64,000 bases of DNA from Nocardia asteroides (GTDB lineage: Bacteria; Actinomycetota; Actinomycetes; Mycobacteriales; Mycobacteriaceae), in contig NZ_CP089214.1 of assembly GCF_021183625.1 (NCBI RefSeq), forward strand, positions 6,138,001 through 6,202,000, given 5' to 3'. The notes beneath the pieces were generated by a model. That model made no database searches. It had not been told where the DNA came from and was given only the letters and a program-made list of their open reading frames with translations. Position 1 is the first letter of the stretch. Every line of letters starts with the position of its first letter. The translations under genes were made by a program, and so were the position numbers. Shown here piece by piece: positions 17,869 through 26,938 of the stretch.

Positions 17869-18191
17869 ACAGGAAGGAGCGCAGCGATGCCGGGTGCACC
17901 CCGGTCGTCCGGGAGCGAGCCGCGTCGGCGGTGGCCGAGCCGAGACCGTGCCCGGCGCCGCGCCCGCGCGGTCCGGAAATCGGCGGTGGACCTGGCCCGC
18001 GCCGGGGCCGGTGCCGCGAATGCTCGAGCTACACGCGGGTGATCGTCGTCGTCGGGACAGCCGCCAACGGCGTCCCGGCCACCGCCGTGAGCAGAATCTG
18101 CGGGCGTGGCTGCGGATGGCACGAACTCTGATCAGCTCTTCCATCACGGAAAGAACACACGAACCCCTCGAAATGAACCTTGTGGGTGTTG
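17869..18191. other. Gap of about 320 bp at the left edge of the cluster
   Basis: A short basic frame from an ATG near 17887, preceded by AGGAG, would encode about 51 residues (MPGAPRSSGSEPRRRW at its start). I do not recognise it and its composition is that of random high-GC sequence. Nothing else is seen. Confidence 0.3.
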
Positions 18192-19751
18192 TCAGTCCAG
18201 CCCACCGGTAACCGATTCGGCGGCAGTGGTCAGAACGCCGGAACGTGCGAGGCTCAGTACCGCATCGATCTCACGCGATACCCAGCGGTCGGCGCCGGGA
18301 CCGTCCACCTGAGTGCGGACGGCGGCGATCACCGCAGACGTAGCGGGTGCGGGTGCGAGCGGCATGCGGAGCTCGATTCCCGCCGCCGCTACCAGAATCT
18401 CGATGGCCACCACCCGGGTCAGCCCGTCGAGTGCCGTCCGGAGTTTGCGTGCGGCCGACCACCCCATCGAAACGTGGTCCTCCTGCATCGCCGAGGTCGG
18501 AATCGAGTCGACGCTCGCCGGGCACGCCAGCCGCTTGAGTTCGGTGACAATGGCTGCCTGGGTGTATTGGGCGATCATGTATCCGCTGTCCAGCCCGGGA
18601 TTCTCGGCAAGGAAGGCCGGGAGTCCGACGCTGCGGCCGGGATCCAGGAATCGATCTGTGCGCCGTTCGCTGATGCTCGCCAGATCCGCCACCACGATCG
18701 CGAGGAAGTCCAGCACATAGGCGAGCGGCGCGCCGTGGATGTTTCCGTTCGAGGCGACCCGCCCATCCAGGGTGACTACCGGATTGTCGATGGCACTCGC
18801 CAATTCGCGTTCGGCAACCATGCGGGCGTGGGTGACGGTGTCGCGCACGGCGCCCGCGACCTGTGGGGCGCATCGTAGCGAGTACGCGTCCTGCGCCGAT
18901 TTCGTTTCCGGTCGGTGCGCCACGATTTCCGATGCCGCGAGCAGGCGGGTCAGATTGGCCGCGGAGGCCGCTTGGCCGGGATGCGGGCGCAATTGCTGTA
19001 GATCGGCCGCGAATACCGCGTCGGTTCCGAACAATCCCTCCACGCTCATCGCGGCTGCGATATCGGCCAACGTCAGTAGTTCACCGAGGTCATGCAGAGC
19101 GAGGACCAGTTGACCGAGCATTCCGTCGGTGCCGTTGATCAGCGCCAGTCCCTCCTTCTCCGCCAGCACCACCGGTGCCAGCCCGCAATCGGCCAGCGCC
19201 GCGGCGGCGGGCTGTATCCGGCCGTCGACGGTGCGCACCTGGCCTTCGCCGATGAGGGCGAGCGCGACGTGCGACAGCGGCGCGAGATCGCCCGAGCAAC
19301 CCAGGCTGCCGTACTCGTATACGACGGGGGTCAGCCCTTCGCTCAGCAGTGCCGCATAGGCTTGCGCGAGTTCGACGCGAACGCCGGTACGCCCGGTAGC
19401 GAGCGTCGCCAACCGCAGCAACATCAGCGCGCGAACTACTTCACGTTCCACTTCGGCGCCGGTGCCGGCCGCATGCGAAAGAATTAGATTGCGCTGCAAC
19501 AGCATTCGCGAACTTTCCGGAATAGTGCGGGTTGCCAGCGCGCCGAATCCCGTCGACAGGCCGTAGAGGGGTGTGGGGTCTTTCGCGAGCTTCTCGACGC
19601 GGGCCCGTCCCGCCGCGATCGCCGTCAGAGCCGCCTCGGCCAGAATCACCGTGGCGCCGCCGCGGGCGACTCGAACTACGTCGTCGGTGCTCACCCCGTC
19701 GGCACCGACGACTACGGGGCCCGTCGCATTCTTGATTCTCTCAGAGCGCAT
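18192..19751 (-). CDS. Histidine-ammonia-lyase-type MIO enzyme with Cys-Ser-Gly
   Basis: A 519-residue member of the histidine/phenylalanine ammonia-lyase family. These enzymes remove ammonia from an aromatic amino acid to give the unsaturated acid (urocanate from His), using an MIO group made by cyclising three residues, normally Ala-Ser-Gly. Here the site is GSLGCSGDLAPLSH, so Cys152-Ser153-Gly154. Active-site neighbours follow the histidine type: Tyr63 in LYGLSTGFG, Ser-His in NLILSHAAG, Asn in LINGTDGM, Arg in DAYSLRCAPQV and Glu in SAMQEDHVSMG. No hutU/hutI genes are nearby. It is the last gene of a run with PPTase, carrier protein, decarboxylase and ligase, so a biosynthetic role is likelier than His degradation. 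GGGAG precedes the ATG. Confidence 0.88.
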   Translation of the reverse strand: MRSERIKNATGPVVVGADGVSTDDVVRVARGGATVILAEAALTAIAAGRARVEKLAKDPTPLYGLSTGFGALATRTIPESSRMLLQRNLILSHAAGTGAEVEREVVRALMLLRLATLATGRTGVRVELAQAYAALLSEGLTPVVYEYGSLGCSGDLAPLSHVALALIGEGQVRTVDGRIQPAAAALADCGLAPVVLAEKEGLALINGTDGMLGQLVLALHDLGELLTLADIAAAMSVEGLFGTDAVFAADLQQLRPHPGQAASAANLTRLLAASEIVAHRPETKSAQDAYSLRCAPQVAGAVRDTVTHARMVAERELASAIDNPVVTLDGRVASNGNIHGAPLAYVLDFLAIVVADLASISERRTDRFLDPGRSVGLPAFLAENPGLDSGYMIAQYTQAAIVTELKRLACPASVDSIPTSAMQEDHVSMGWSAARKLRTALDGLTRVVAIEILVAAAGIELRMPLAPAPATSAVIAAVRTQVDGPGADRWVSREIDAVLSLARSGVLTTAAESVTGGLD

Positions 19752-19865
19752 CGGCTCCCCGTTCCCTCGGGCGCGAGTGACCGTGAGTCGGTCTCATCGC
19801 GGTGTGGGCGGCCGGGCCACCGGCAGGCAGCGGATTCCGGGACCGGCCTGGAATGACCGCCGCGA

Positions 19866-20585
19866 TCATTGCGGCTGCCATCGTCGAACGTCGATCCGTG
19901 CCGGGGTAATGCCGTCCAAGGCGACAGCCGCGTGGTATCCAGCCGCCACGGTGAGGTCGAAAACGAGCCACGGGCCCGGTGTGGTACCCGCCGGATCGTG
20001 CACGACGCCTCCATGGACGGCATCGAACGCTTCCGCTGCCGGAATCCGCAGACCACGGCCCAGCATTCGAGTTCCCGCCGCTTTGGTGCAGGCTTCTTTT
20101 CTGGTCCACAGGCGTGTGAAGATGTCGGCTCGGTCGAGATCGTGCGCGGCGGCGACGAGCATGCTTTCCTCCGGCAGAAAATACCTGCGGCTCAGCCTCA
20201 GGTGGTCGATGTCGAGGCGTCGCCGTTCGACGTCGACTCCGATATCGCGGGGCCCGGTCACGGCCAGCAGTGCCCGATCTGCGGAATGGGACAAGCTGAA
20301 CCGCAGGACGCCCTCGTGGCCTGCGATCGCTGGTTTGCCCCAGCGACCTGGTCGCCAGATCAGTTGCGTCGGTGCAACCGCTAGACGCCGTCCGAGGATC
20401 AGACGTGTTGCCGCGTGGGCTGTTACGAATCGGCCGCGCGCGGCCGGATCGGCGATCGAGTCCGCACGGCGTCTGTCGTCATCGCTCAGCACCGACCGCA
20501 GGCTGCGTGATGGTGGTTCAACCAAATCGATCTGCCAGATTGCGACGGCGGTTTCCGTCGCGCTATCCGTACTGTCGGGCAACAT
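19866..20585 (-). CDS. 4'-phosphopantetheinyl transferase (Sfp type)
   Basis: A 239-residue enzyme that transfers the phosphopantetheine arm of CoA to the serine of carrier proteins. Signature motifs are RFSLSHSADRALLAV, GVDVE with the magnesium-binding Asp118 and Glu120, and LWTRKEACTKA with Trp160, Lys163 and Glu164. The start ATG lies inside the 3' end of the carrier protein gene (23-bp overlap), so the two are translated together. It presumably primes the three carrier proteins of this cluster. Confidence 0.9.
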   Translation of the reverse strand: MLPDSTDSATETAVAIWQIDLVEPPSRSLRSVLSDDDRRRADSIADPAARGRFVTAHAATRLILGRRLAVAPTQLIWRPGRWGKPAIAGHEGVLRFSLSHSADRALLAVTGPRDIGVDVERRRLDIDHLRLSRRYFLPEESMLVAAAHDLDRADIFTRLWTRKEACTKAAGTRMLGRGLRIPAAEAFDAVHGGVVHDPAGTTPGPWLVFDLTVAAGYHAAVALDGITPARIDVRRWQPQ

Positions 20586-20835
20586 AGGCGGACAGCGAGC
20601 CCACAGTGTCGAAGTCGTTCGGTTCCAGGGTCTCGGGATCGAATTCGAATCCGATGGCGTTCTCGAGTCTGAGCAGGAGTTCGAGGATGCTGGTGGACTC
20701 CATTCCCAGCTCATCCAGGAGTCGGGTGTCCGCCGACAGCCCGGCCTCGGGCTGTTCGGTCATGGCGACCAGTGTCGCGATGACCGCGCTGGTGATCGTC
20801 GTGACATCGACCGATGGTTCCACGTCGCCGCTCAT
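20563..20835 (-). CDS. Acyl/aminoacyl carrier protein
   Basis: A 90-residue carrier protein with the four-helix pattern and the attachment site LLDELGMESTSILELLLRLE, where Ser47 follows Glu in place of the usual Asp. It sits one base after the decarboxylase stop and overlaps the PPTase start, with AAAGGAG 5 bp before its ATG. In this position, between a PLP decarboxylase and a ligase/ATP-grasp protein, it is the natural carrier for the substrate those enzymes load and decarboxylate, as BtrI is in butirosin biosynthesis. Confidence 0.88.
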   Translation of the reverse strand: MSGDVEPSVDVTTITSAVIATLVAMTEQPEAGLSADTRLLDELGMESTSILELLLRLENAIGFEFDPETLEPNDFDTVGSLSAYVARQYG

Positions 20836-20836
20836 A

Positions 20837-22147
20837 TCAACTCCTTTGCGTGGTTGACCGCGAGAACCACGTCGGATCCTCGAGGAAGTCAGGGGTCCGC
20901 TGGCGGGCCAGCAGGTCGTCTGGGCGATCGCGTTCCCGTACCAGGTGCGGACGCCCGTTATGGACGAGCACTTCGGCGGGGTGGCCGTGCCCGAGGAACA
21001 GCACCGGCGAGGCGCTGGGACCGTATGCTCCGGACCGGTGCACACCGATCAGGTCCCCCCGTTCCAGAGTGGGCAGGGATACGTTTCTGCCGAGAGTGTC
21101 TTGGGGTGTGCAGAGGGGGCCGGCGATATTCCACAATCCGTCCGTTTCGGCGTCCGTTCTGCTCAGCAACGCGATGGGGAAGTTCCGTTTCACGAACGAA
21201 CCGACGCCCACAGCGGCCATATGGTGGTGGGTGCCTCCGTCGACGATCGCGAATCGCTGCCCACGTGATTCCTTGATGTATTGGACTCGACTCACATAGA
21301 TCCCCGCGGGGGCGGTGAGATATCGGCCCAACTCCATGACGATTCGCGTGTGCGGGTGATCGGTCGCGAAGGTCTCGATGATCGGGTTGAGCAAGTCGGT
21401 CAGTTCGTCGGGGTCGAGGTCCTGCTCGCCGTCGAAGTACGCGACGCCGAGTCCACCGCCGATATCCACAACTTCGAGCGGGAACCTCGAGGTCGTGGCA
21501 ATCAGCTCGGCTAGCTGGAGGATGCGCCGTGCGTGTTCGGCTATGACGGGGGCGTGCAGGACACGCGTCCCGAGGTAGACGTGGACGCCGATCAGCTCGA
21601 TCGAGGAGAAGCGGGTGGCTACGGCGGGGTCCGCGAGGAGTACCTCCTCGTCGATGCCGAACTGGCGGCTCGTGCCGCCCATCGCGAGTTTCGCCCCCTT
21701 GACCGAGAAGGCGGGATTGACGCGCAAAGCCACTTGCGCTTTCATCGCACGCTCGCGTGCGAGCCGGTCGATCAGAGCGAGCTCTTCCAGGGACTCGCAC
21801 ACGACAATCCCGATGTTCTGGTCGAGGCATGCCGCCAGTTCCTCTATGCGTTTACCGGGGCCGAGAAACACGATGTCTTCAGCGGTGACGCCGGCACGAC
21901 GCGCCGTGAGCAGCTCGGCGAGCGATGACACCTCGGCCCGGGCTCCGAGCGTGCGCAACAACGCGCAGATAGCGATATTGGGATTGGCCTTGAGCGAGTA
22001 GAAGATGTCAACACGAGGGTGCAGGCGGCTTCGGAGCCCGTGATATTGTCTCGCGATCACCTCGGCGTCGTAGATGTAGAGCGGAGTCCCGTATTCGGCC
22101 GCCAGTGTCGAGATCGCAACGTCCTGGACGTGGAATTCAGTGGTCAT
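20837..22147 (-). CDS. BtrK-like PLP-dependent decarboxylase (fold type III)
   Basis: A 436-residue enzyme of the diaminopimelate/ornithine decarboxylase family. The PLP lysine is Lys53 in FYSLKANPN; the phosphate-binding glycines are in VVDIGGGLGV; the partner-subunit cysteine motif is LCTPQDTLG. VDGGTHHHMAAVGVGSFVKR resembles the subgroup containing BtrK and the exosortase-associated decarboxylases, which work next to a ligase and a carrier protein; BtrK decarboxylates glutamyl-ACP. The start overlaps the upstream ligase stop by 4 bp (ATGA). I infer a carrier-bound amino acid substrate; free lysine, ornithine or diaminopimelate remain possible. Confidence 0.85.
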   Translation of the reverse strand: MTTEFHVQDVAISTLAAEYGTPLYIYDAEVIARQYHGLRSRLHPRVDIFYSLKANPNIAICALLRTLGARAEVSSLAELLTARRAGVTAEDIVFLGPGKRIEELAACLDQNIGIVVCESLEELALIDRLARERAMKAQVALRVNPAFSVKGAKLAMGGTSRQFGIDEEVLLADPAVATRFSSIELIGVHVYLGTRVLHAPVIAEHARRILQLAELIATTSRFPLEVVDIGGGLGVAYFDGEQDLDPDELTDLLNPIIETFATDHPHTRIVMELGRYLTAPAGIYVSRVQYIKESRGQRFAIVDGGTHHHMAAVGVGSFVKRNFPIALLSRTDAETDGLWNIAGPLCTPQDTLGRNVSLPTLERGDLIGVHRSGAYGPSASPVLFLGHGHPAEVLVHNGRPHLVRERDRPDDLLARQRTPDFLEDPTWFSRSTTQRS

Positions 22148-25035
22148 GGCTGCCTCCTGTCGTCGAGCCGGGCCACTCGCTGCGCGATCTGGTGATCGAG
22201 TTCGTCCACCTGTCGTCGAGTGTCGGCCACGACGATTCCGTACAAGCGACCCGCGTAAGTCTTGTGCTCGTCGCGCCGGATACGTTGTGCGGCCGCGTTG
22301 ACGGTGGCGTAGTTCGCAACGATCAGCCCCGAGCCGGCAGCCGGTTCGAACATCAATTCCTCGAGGTGTTCGTGTAGCCGTGCGAACGGCAGCGGTCGGC
22401 TCAGCGTGACCGGGTAGGAGGTGGCCAGCGCGGACTTGTCCGGCGGGATGTACCGGTCGCGGACGGATTCCTGATATGTCGACATATTGTTGCGAGCGTT
22501 TATCTCTACGATCGGGTAGACCTCGCTCTCCGGATCGATCATCGCGTCGACCCCCACAACGCCGAAATAGCCGTCACGATGGAGACACTCGCCGATTCGC
22601 GTACCCGCCTCCCGGAGTTCGGACTGCTGGGACGGGGTCAGCTGCGCGGGAATGCGGTGGCCCTTGTGCACGCCGTTTCTCGTGAGAGCTTCGCGCACGA
22701 AGTCGAAGCAGATTTCACCGCTGCGCCCGATCGTGAACTGGTAGTTCAGGTCCGAGGACTTGGCTACCCAGGTCTCCAGCACCATGTTGATCCGATCGGG
22801 GCCCCCGCGCTCGGTGCGCGCCACGATCTTCTTGGCGACTCTGGCAAGAATTTCGCGCTCGGACACCACCAGCATTCCCTTGCCGGATACCCCGTAGGAA
22901 TCCTTGAGGACTACTGCCCCGCCCGCGGCGAGCAGACGGTCGGCTTGCTCGACCGCCGCTCGGAGCTCCGCGACAGTCCGGCATGTCCAACCGCGGGGCT
23001 GACGCAGGCCAAGGGTAGACGCCAACCCACGGCTGTAGGCTTTGCTGTTCACCATCTTGCAGATTCGCGCGGGTGGCGGGCCGAGCTGCACACCACTCAG
23101 CCGCGCCAGTTCTTCCTCCCGGGGGCCGACGCCGTGCGGCCAGAACGTCGCTGACTTCGCGAGGCCGGATAGCACCCGCATCAGATCCGGATCGGCCAGC
23201 GCGTCTTCGGTCACCGTGCGATGTGGCGCGGCAGTGCGGGGTATCAGAATGCGGGGGAGCTCGAAACTCAAACTTCTCAGGTAGTCGAGGAAGTCCGCAT
23301 CCGGCGCGGCCTTGAGGACTACGTGGTCGGCCGCGCCTGCCAGCAGCAGGCAGAACTCGTCCATGCGGTGAACGATCTCCGACGTGCTGCCTCCGGTGGT
23401 TCTGGGCAGACCCGGCTCGAGTGCGCCCCAGCTCCGCTCGACCTCGAAGTTTCCCAGCAACACCAGTGCGGCGTCCGGCGCCCCCGCGAGTACGGTCCGG
23501 ATCCGGCGCGGCCAGGTCGATGTTCCGGGTTCGCATCCGTTTATCGCATGTCGGCCGACCGGCGCTGGTGCCGCGTTGCGGTGCGGGGGTGTCTCCGGCG
23601 GCAGCGCTGCACATGTTCGCACCAGAGCACTGAGTTCGATCTTTCCCATGGGGGTGCGAGGCAACACCGGCAGGACGTGAATCCGGTAGGGCACCTCGTA
23701 GTTCGCCAGATTCGCTCGGCAATGCGCGACGACCTCAGCGACATCCAGGAGAGGATCGCGGAAGACCACAGCCGCATGCACCGCCTCCTCGTTCCTGGTC
23801 TCTCGACCGAAAACGCTGGCGTCGAGCACATTCGAGTGCTGGAGTAGCACCGATTCGACACGGCCGGGGTCGACCTTGCGTCCGCCGACATTGACGAACC
23901 TGTTCTGTCTGCCGAGCACCGTGAGGACTCCAGCAGGATCGACGGTGGCCAGGTCGCCGGTGTCGTACATGCCGTCCGCGCCGGTGACTGCTGCGCTGCT
24001 TCCCACGTAGCCCGAGAACAGGGTCGAGGTGTCGACGTGAAGTCGCCCCGTACGCGGATCCCCGTTCGAGTCCGTCGGCTCGAGTCGCCACCGAACGGAG
24101 GGGTGCAGTTCGCCTGTGGATTCGGGCGGCCACGGCACCTCTCGGTCGCATTGGAACGCGATCGGACCCGCTTCGGTGCTGCCGTAGATTTGGTGGATCG
24201 GCAGCCCCAAAGCACGCTCAGCTCGTGCGCGCGTATCGCGCGACAAGGGGCCGCCCGAGGAAAGCAGTGCGCGTAGCCGTCCTGCGCCTGCGCCCGCAAC
24301 GCCGTCGGCCATACCCAGAAGCTGGTAGGCCATCGGTGTGCCGAGCAGAACGGTCGCCCCCCGATGGAGCCCGGTGTGTACTCCGCTGACGCTGAATCGG
24401 GGCATGGTCATGATCTCGGCACCCGAGGTCATCGCCCCGGCCAACAGCCCCATCATTCCGAAGGAGTGAGCCAGCGGAATCGCTCCGAACAGCCTGTCGT
24501 CGTCGGTGAGTCCGTAGACCTGGCGATAGATCTGGCCACCGCGCTCGATGCCGCTCGAGGGTTGCCGCACGATGCGGGGCTCGCCCGTGGATCCCGAGGT
24601 CATCGCGAGAATCTCCGGAACTCGCTGTGCGACAACGCCGATTGCCGACGCGGAGGTATTCTCGAGCAGATCTGTGTAGGTTGTCTCGATTCCGGAGATG
24701 GCGGGTATATCAGGTCCGATCACCAGGTGCGCGCCGATCCGCCGGCGGATGGACGAGAGATCTCGGAGGTGGGAGTTGTCGGGCTCCAGACACATGACAT
24801 CGAGAGACGCCATCGTCAGCCCGAGCAGTGTCGCGACGCCTGCAGCGCTGTTGTCCAGCACCAGCACCGCGGCCCTGTCTCCAGCGCCGAGATCGTGGGC
24901 CCGGTTTGCTACCGCAGCCGCCATTGCCCGGAGGGTGCTCCAGGTCGTCGTTCGCCATTGCCGGCCACCGAGATACTCACTGACCGCGCTCCGCTCCGGG
25001 TGGAGCGCTGCGTGCCGCTCCACGTGCTGATACAT
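22144..25035 (-). CDS. AMP-forming ligase fused to ATP-grasp ligase
   Basis: A 963-residue two-domain protein. Residues ~1-490 are an ANL adenylation enzyme: P-loop LAMTSGSTGEPR at about 144-155, IYGSTEAGP, YDTGDLATVD, and the catalytic lysine in RTPMGKIEL. After a linker of about 150 residues, residues ~660-880 are ATP-grasp: VVLKDSYGVSGKGMLVV for nucleotide binding and VEINARNNMSTYQE for the metal site. ANL enzymes form acyl-adenylates for transfer to CoA or a carrier protein; ATP-grasp ligases join an acyl-phosphate to an amine or thiol, as BtrJ does in loading glutamate on BtrI. First gene of its run, coupled to the decarboxylase. GGAG is 8 bp before the ATG; an overlapping GTG directly before it is an alternative. 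Confidence 0.85.
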   Translation of the reverse strand: MYQHVERHAALHPERSAVSEYLGGRQWRTTTWSTLRAMAAAVANRAHDLGAGDRAAVLVLDNSAAGVATLLGLTMASLDVMCLEPDNSHLRDLSSIRRRIGAHLVIGPDIPAISGIETTYTDLLENTSASAIGVVAQRVPEILAMTSGSTGEPRIVRQPSSGIERGGQIYRQVYGLTDDDRLFGAIPLAHSFGMMGLLAGAMTSGAEIMTMPRFSVSGVHTGLHRGATVLLGTPMAYQLLGMADGVAGAGAGRLRALLSSGGPLSRDTRARAERALGLPIHQIYGSTEAGPIAFQCDREVPWPPESTGELHPSVRWRLEPTDSNGDPRTGRLHVDTSTLFSGYVGSSAAVTGADGMYDTGDLATVDPAGVLTVLGRQNRFVNVGGRKVDPGRVESVLLQHSNVLDASVFGRETRNEEAVHAAVVFRDPLLDVAEVVAHCRANLANYEVPYRIHVLPVLPRTPMGKIELSALVRTCAALPPETPPHRNAAPAPVGRHAINGCEPGTSTWPRRIRTVLAGAPDAALVLLGNFEVERSWGALEPGLPRTTGGSTSEIVHRMDEFCLLLAGAADHVVLKAAPDADFLDYLRSLSFELPRILIPRTAAPHRTVTEDALADPDLMRVLSGLAKSATFWPHGVGPREEELARLSGVQLGPPPARICKMVNSKAYSRGLASTLGLRQPRGWTCRTVAELRAAVEQADRLLAAGGAVVLKDSYGVSGKGMLVVSEREILARVAKKIVARTERGGPDRINMVLETWVAKSSDLNYQFTIGRSGEICFDFVREALTRNGVHKGHRIPAQLTPSQQSELREAGTRIGECLHRDGYFGVVGVDAMIDPESEVYPIVEINARNNMSTYQESVRDRYIPPDKSALATSYPVTLSRPLPFARLHEHLEELMFEPAAGSGLIVANYATVNAAAQRIRRDEHKTYAGRLYGIVVADTRRQVDELDHQIAQRVARLDDRRQP

Positions 25036-25124
25036 CACGTGGACTCCCCGATGACGACAATTCGTGGGCCGCTCATGTTCGCGAACCCGACATCGCCGCG
25101 GCGGGAGACCGCAATACTGGAGTA

Positions 25125-26003
25125 ATGCGCGAATCTGGTGAACGGCCTGCTCCAAAACCCCTCATGGCCAACGTATCCGACTCTGCGCGCTGGGTAGCGG
25201 CCTACCGGGCGGTGGAGTCCGCCCGGCCTGATGCCGTGTTCCGCGATCAATACGCGGACAGGCTCGCAGGCCCTCAGGGCAGGATGATCGCTCGCGCCGC
25301 GCCGCACAGCAAGCGTTCGGGCTGGTCGGTGGTAGCTCGAACCAAGGTCATCGACGATCTGGTGATGCTGGCCCTCGGTGAGGGCTGTGACCGGGTGCTC
25401 AACCTGGCCGCGGGTTTCGACACCCGCCCCTATCGGCTCGACCTTCCCCCCGAACTCGTCTGGATCGAGGCCGACCTGCCTGCGTTGCTCGAGGACAAGG
25501 AGCAATTGCTCGATGGCGAGACAGCGCGCTGCACGGTGACCAGATACGCGGTCGATCTGGTGGACCCGCAAGCTCGCCGCGTGTTTCTCGATGCCGCGCT
25601 TGCCGGCGCGAGCAAGGCGCTGGTGTTGACGGAAGGCTTGGTCGGCTATCTCGACCAGAGCGAGGTCGTCGCTCTGTCCGATGCCTTTCGGAGACCGGAA
25701 ATCGCCTGGTGGACAGTCGATATCGTGAACCCGAGAATCGTTGCGGACATGGTGAAGAAGAGCAACGCCGAGCTGCAACGCGCACCGTTCGCACCGATCG
25801 ACGGAGTGGGCTTTTTCGAGGCGCGTGGCTGGCGAGTGCTCGAGGTGGAGTCGGTGTACCACGCAGCGCGCAGGTTGCGGCGGCTGCCGTTGACTCGCAG
25901 GCTGTACGCGTACCTGCCCGGCCGGAGGCCCACACCGCGCAATCCCGGTGGCAGGCCGTGGATGATGATTGCGCGCCTGAGCCCTGCGGGCGCCGACACC
26001 TGA
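25125..26003 (+). CDS. SAM methyltransferase, leucine carboxyl methyltransferase family
   Basis: A 292-residue methyltransferase of the PF04072 type abundant in mycobacteria and Nocardia. It has ARTKVIDD before the SAM motif VLNLAAGFDTRPYRL, then WIEADLPALLEDKEQLL and VLTEGLVGYLDQSEV. Characterised relatives methylate carboxyl or hydroxyl groups on metabolites. It lies on the opposite strand between the two cluster operons, divergent from the ligase gene 89 bp away, so it may modify the cluster product. The ATG at 25125 has a GGAG only 2 bp away; no better start is seen. Confidence 0.82.
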   Translation: MRESGERPAPKPLMANVSDSARWVAAYRAVESARPDAVFRDQYADRLAGPQGRMIARAAPHSKRSGWSVVARTKVIDDLVMLALGEGCDRVLNLAAGFDTRPYRLDLPPELVWIEADLPALLEDKEQLLDGETARCTVTRYAVDLVDPQARRVFLDAALAGASKALVLTEGLVGYLDQSEVVALSDAFRRPEIAWWTVDIVNPRIVADMVKKSNAELQRAPFAPIDGVGFFEARGWRVLEVESVYHAARRLRRLPLTRRLYAYLPGRRPTPRNPGGRPWMMIARLSPAGADT

Positions 26004-26017
26004 GAGGTCGACCCGCA

Positions 26018-26908
26018 TCATGGCGCCGTGTCCGGTCCGGCCGCTGTCACTTCGATTCGGCACAGGCCCAGATAGCCGAGTCGCTCTTCGTAGTCGGTGA
26101 GCACCACGGTCCTGCCGGTGCGCCTCAATTCCGGCATCAGCCCGGCCAGCGTCGACCAGACTCCGACGCAGGGCATTCCGGCAGGCGCACGGACCAGATC
26201 GACGTCGGTGGTCGACACATTCCAGTGGTCGGTGACCCCTGATCCCGCGATGACCAGAGGACGGTGCGGGCTACCCGGGGCGGGTATCAGCCACTGTTCC
26301 AGCAGCGAGGACACCTGCTCCGGTGCCACTCCCGGATGCTGGTCGGCAGTGAGCGAGCCCAGCCTTCCCGACTCGTCGAGGACCAGCAGCACCGCCGCAT
26401 CGTGTCTCGCACGCAACTGCTCGGGCACCGGAAGACGATGGAACAGGATGCTCTGGTCGGCGATGACGACGAGTGCGCGCCGGCTCCCCGGCACGACGAT
26501 GCGCCGGCCTGCCAGCCGCAGCGCGGTGAACGGTGCGGTGATGCCCTGCTCGGAGATCCCGAAAACCGGACCGGCGTCCGGTACGGCCGCGGCCAACCTG
26601 CTCGTCGGTCGACCGGGTTCGGCGTCCGGGGTAGCGTGCGCCAGCAAGGCCAGGTCGAATCGGTCATCGTAGGGTGCGAGCGCCGGTAGCATCTCGGAGA
26701 TCATTTCTGCGAAGGTCACGCGCCCGCCTACGAAACTCTGTTCGTCGACGGCGACTCCCTGCGATCGCAGCAGGTCCTCTGTATAGGTGCGTCCCAATGC
26801 GGTAAAGGGTTCGCGGCGTTCGAAAACCTGCCAGTGCAGGTGTGCCAGTGGTAGCGCGGGTAGTCGGCACGACATTGTTGTGGAAGGGGGCACCGTCGCA
26901 TGGATCAT
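26018..26908 (-). CDS. KAS III-like protein lacking the catalytic cysteine
   Basis: A 296-residue protein with no direct match I recall, but its layout parallels the two KAS III proteins upstream. LALLAHATPD, a short loop, then VFGISEQGITAPFTALRLAGRR align with the KAS III segment FCMHAHACASALLAVDLAGRL, and RALVVIADQSILF with the strand after it. Ile123 falls where the nucleophilic Cys should be. A second half with CVGVWSTLAGLMPELRR and YLGLCRIEV fits the thiolase C-terminal domain. I infer a non-catalytic thiolase-fold partner, comparable to the chain-length factor of type II polyketide synthases. It follows the KAS III gene by 30 bp. Confidence 0.5.
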   Translation of the reverse strand: MIHATVPPSTTMSCRLPALPLAHLHWQVFERREPFTALGRTYTEDLLRSQGVAVDEQSFVGGRVTFAEMISEMLPALAPYDDRFDLALLAHATPDAEPGRPTSRLAAAVPDAGPVFGISEQGITAPFTALRLAGRRIVVPGSRRALVVIADQSILFHRLPVPEQLRARHDAAVLLVLDESGRLGSLTADQHPGVAPEQVSSLLEQWLIPAPGSPHRPLVIAGSGVTDHWNVSTTDVDLVRAPAGMPCVGVWSTLAGLMPELRRTGRTVVLTDYEERLGYLGLCRIEVTAAGPDTAP

Positions 26909-26938
26909 GTGGTGATCGCTTCTCTCGCGCGGAAGGGC

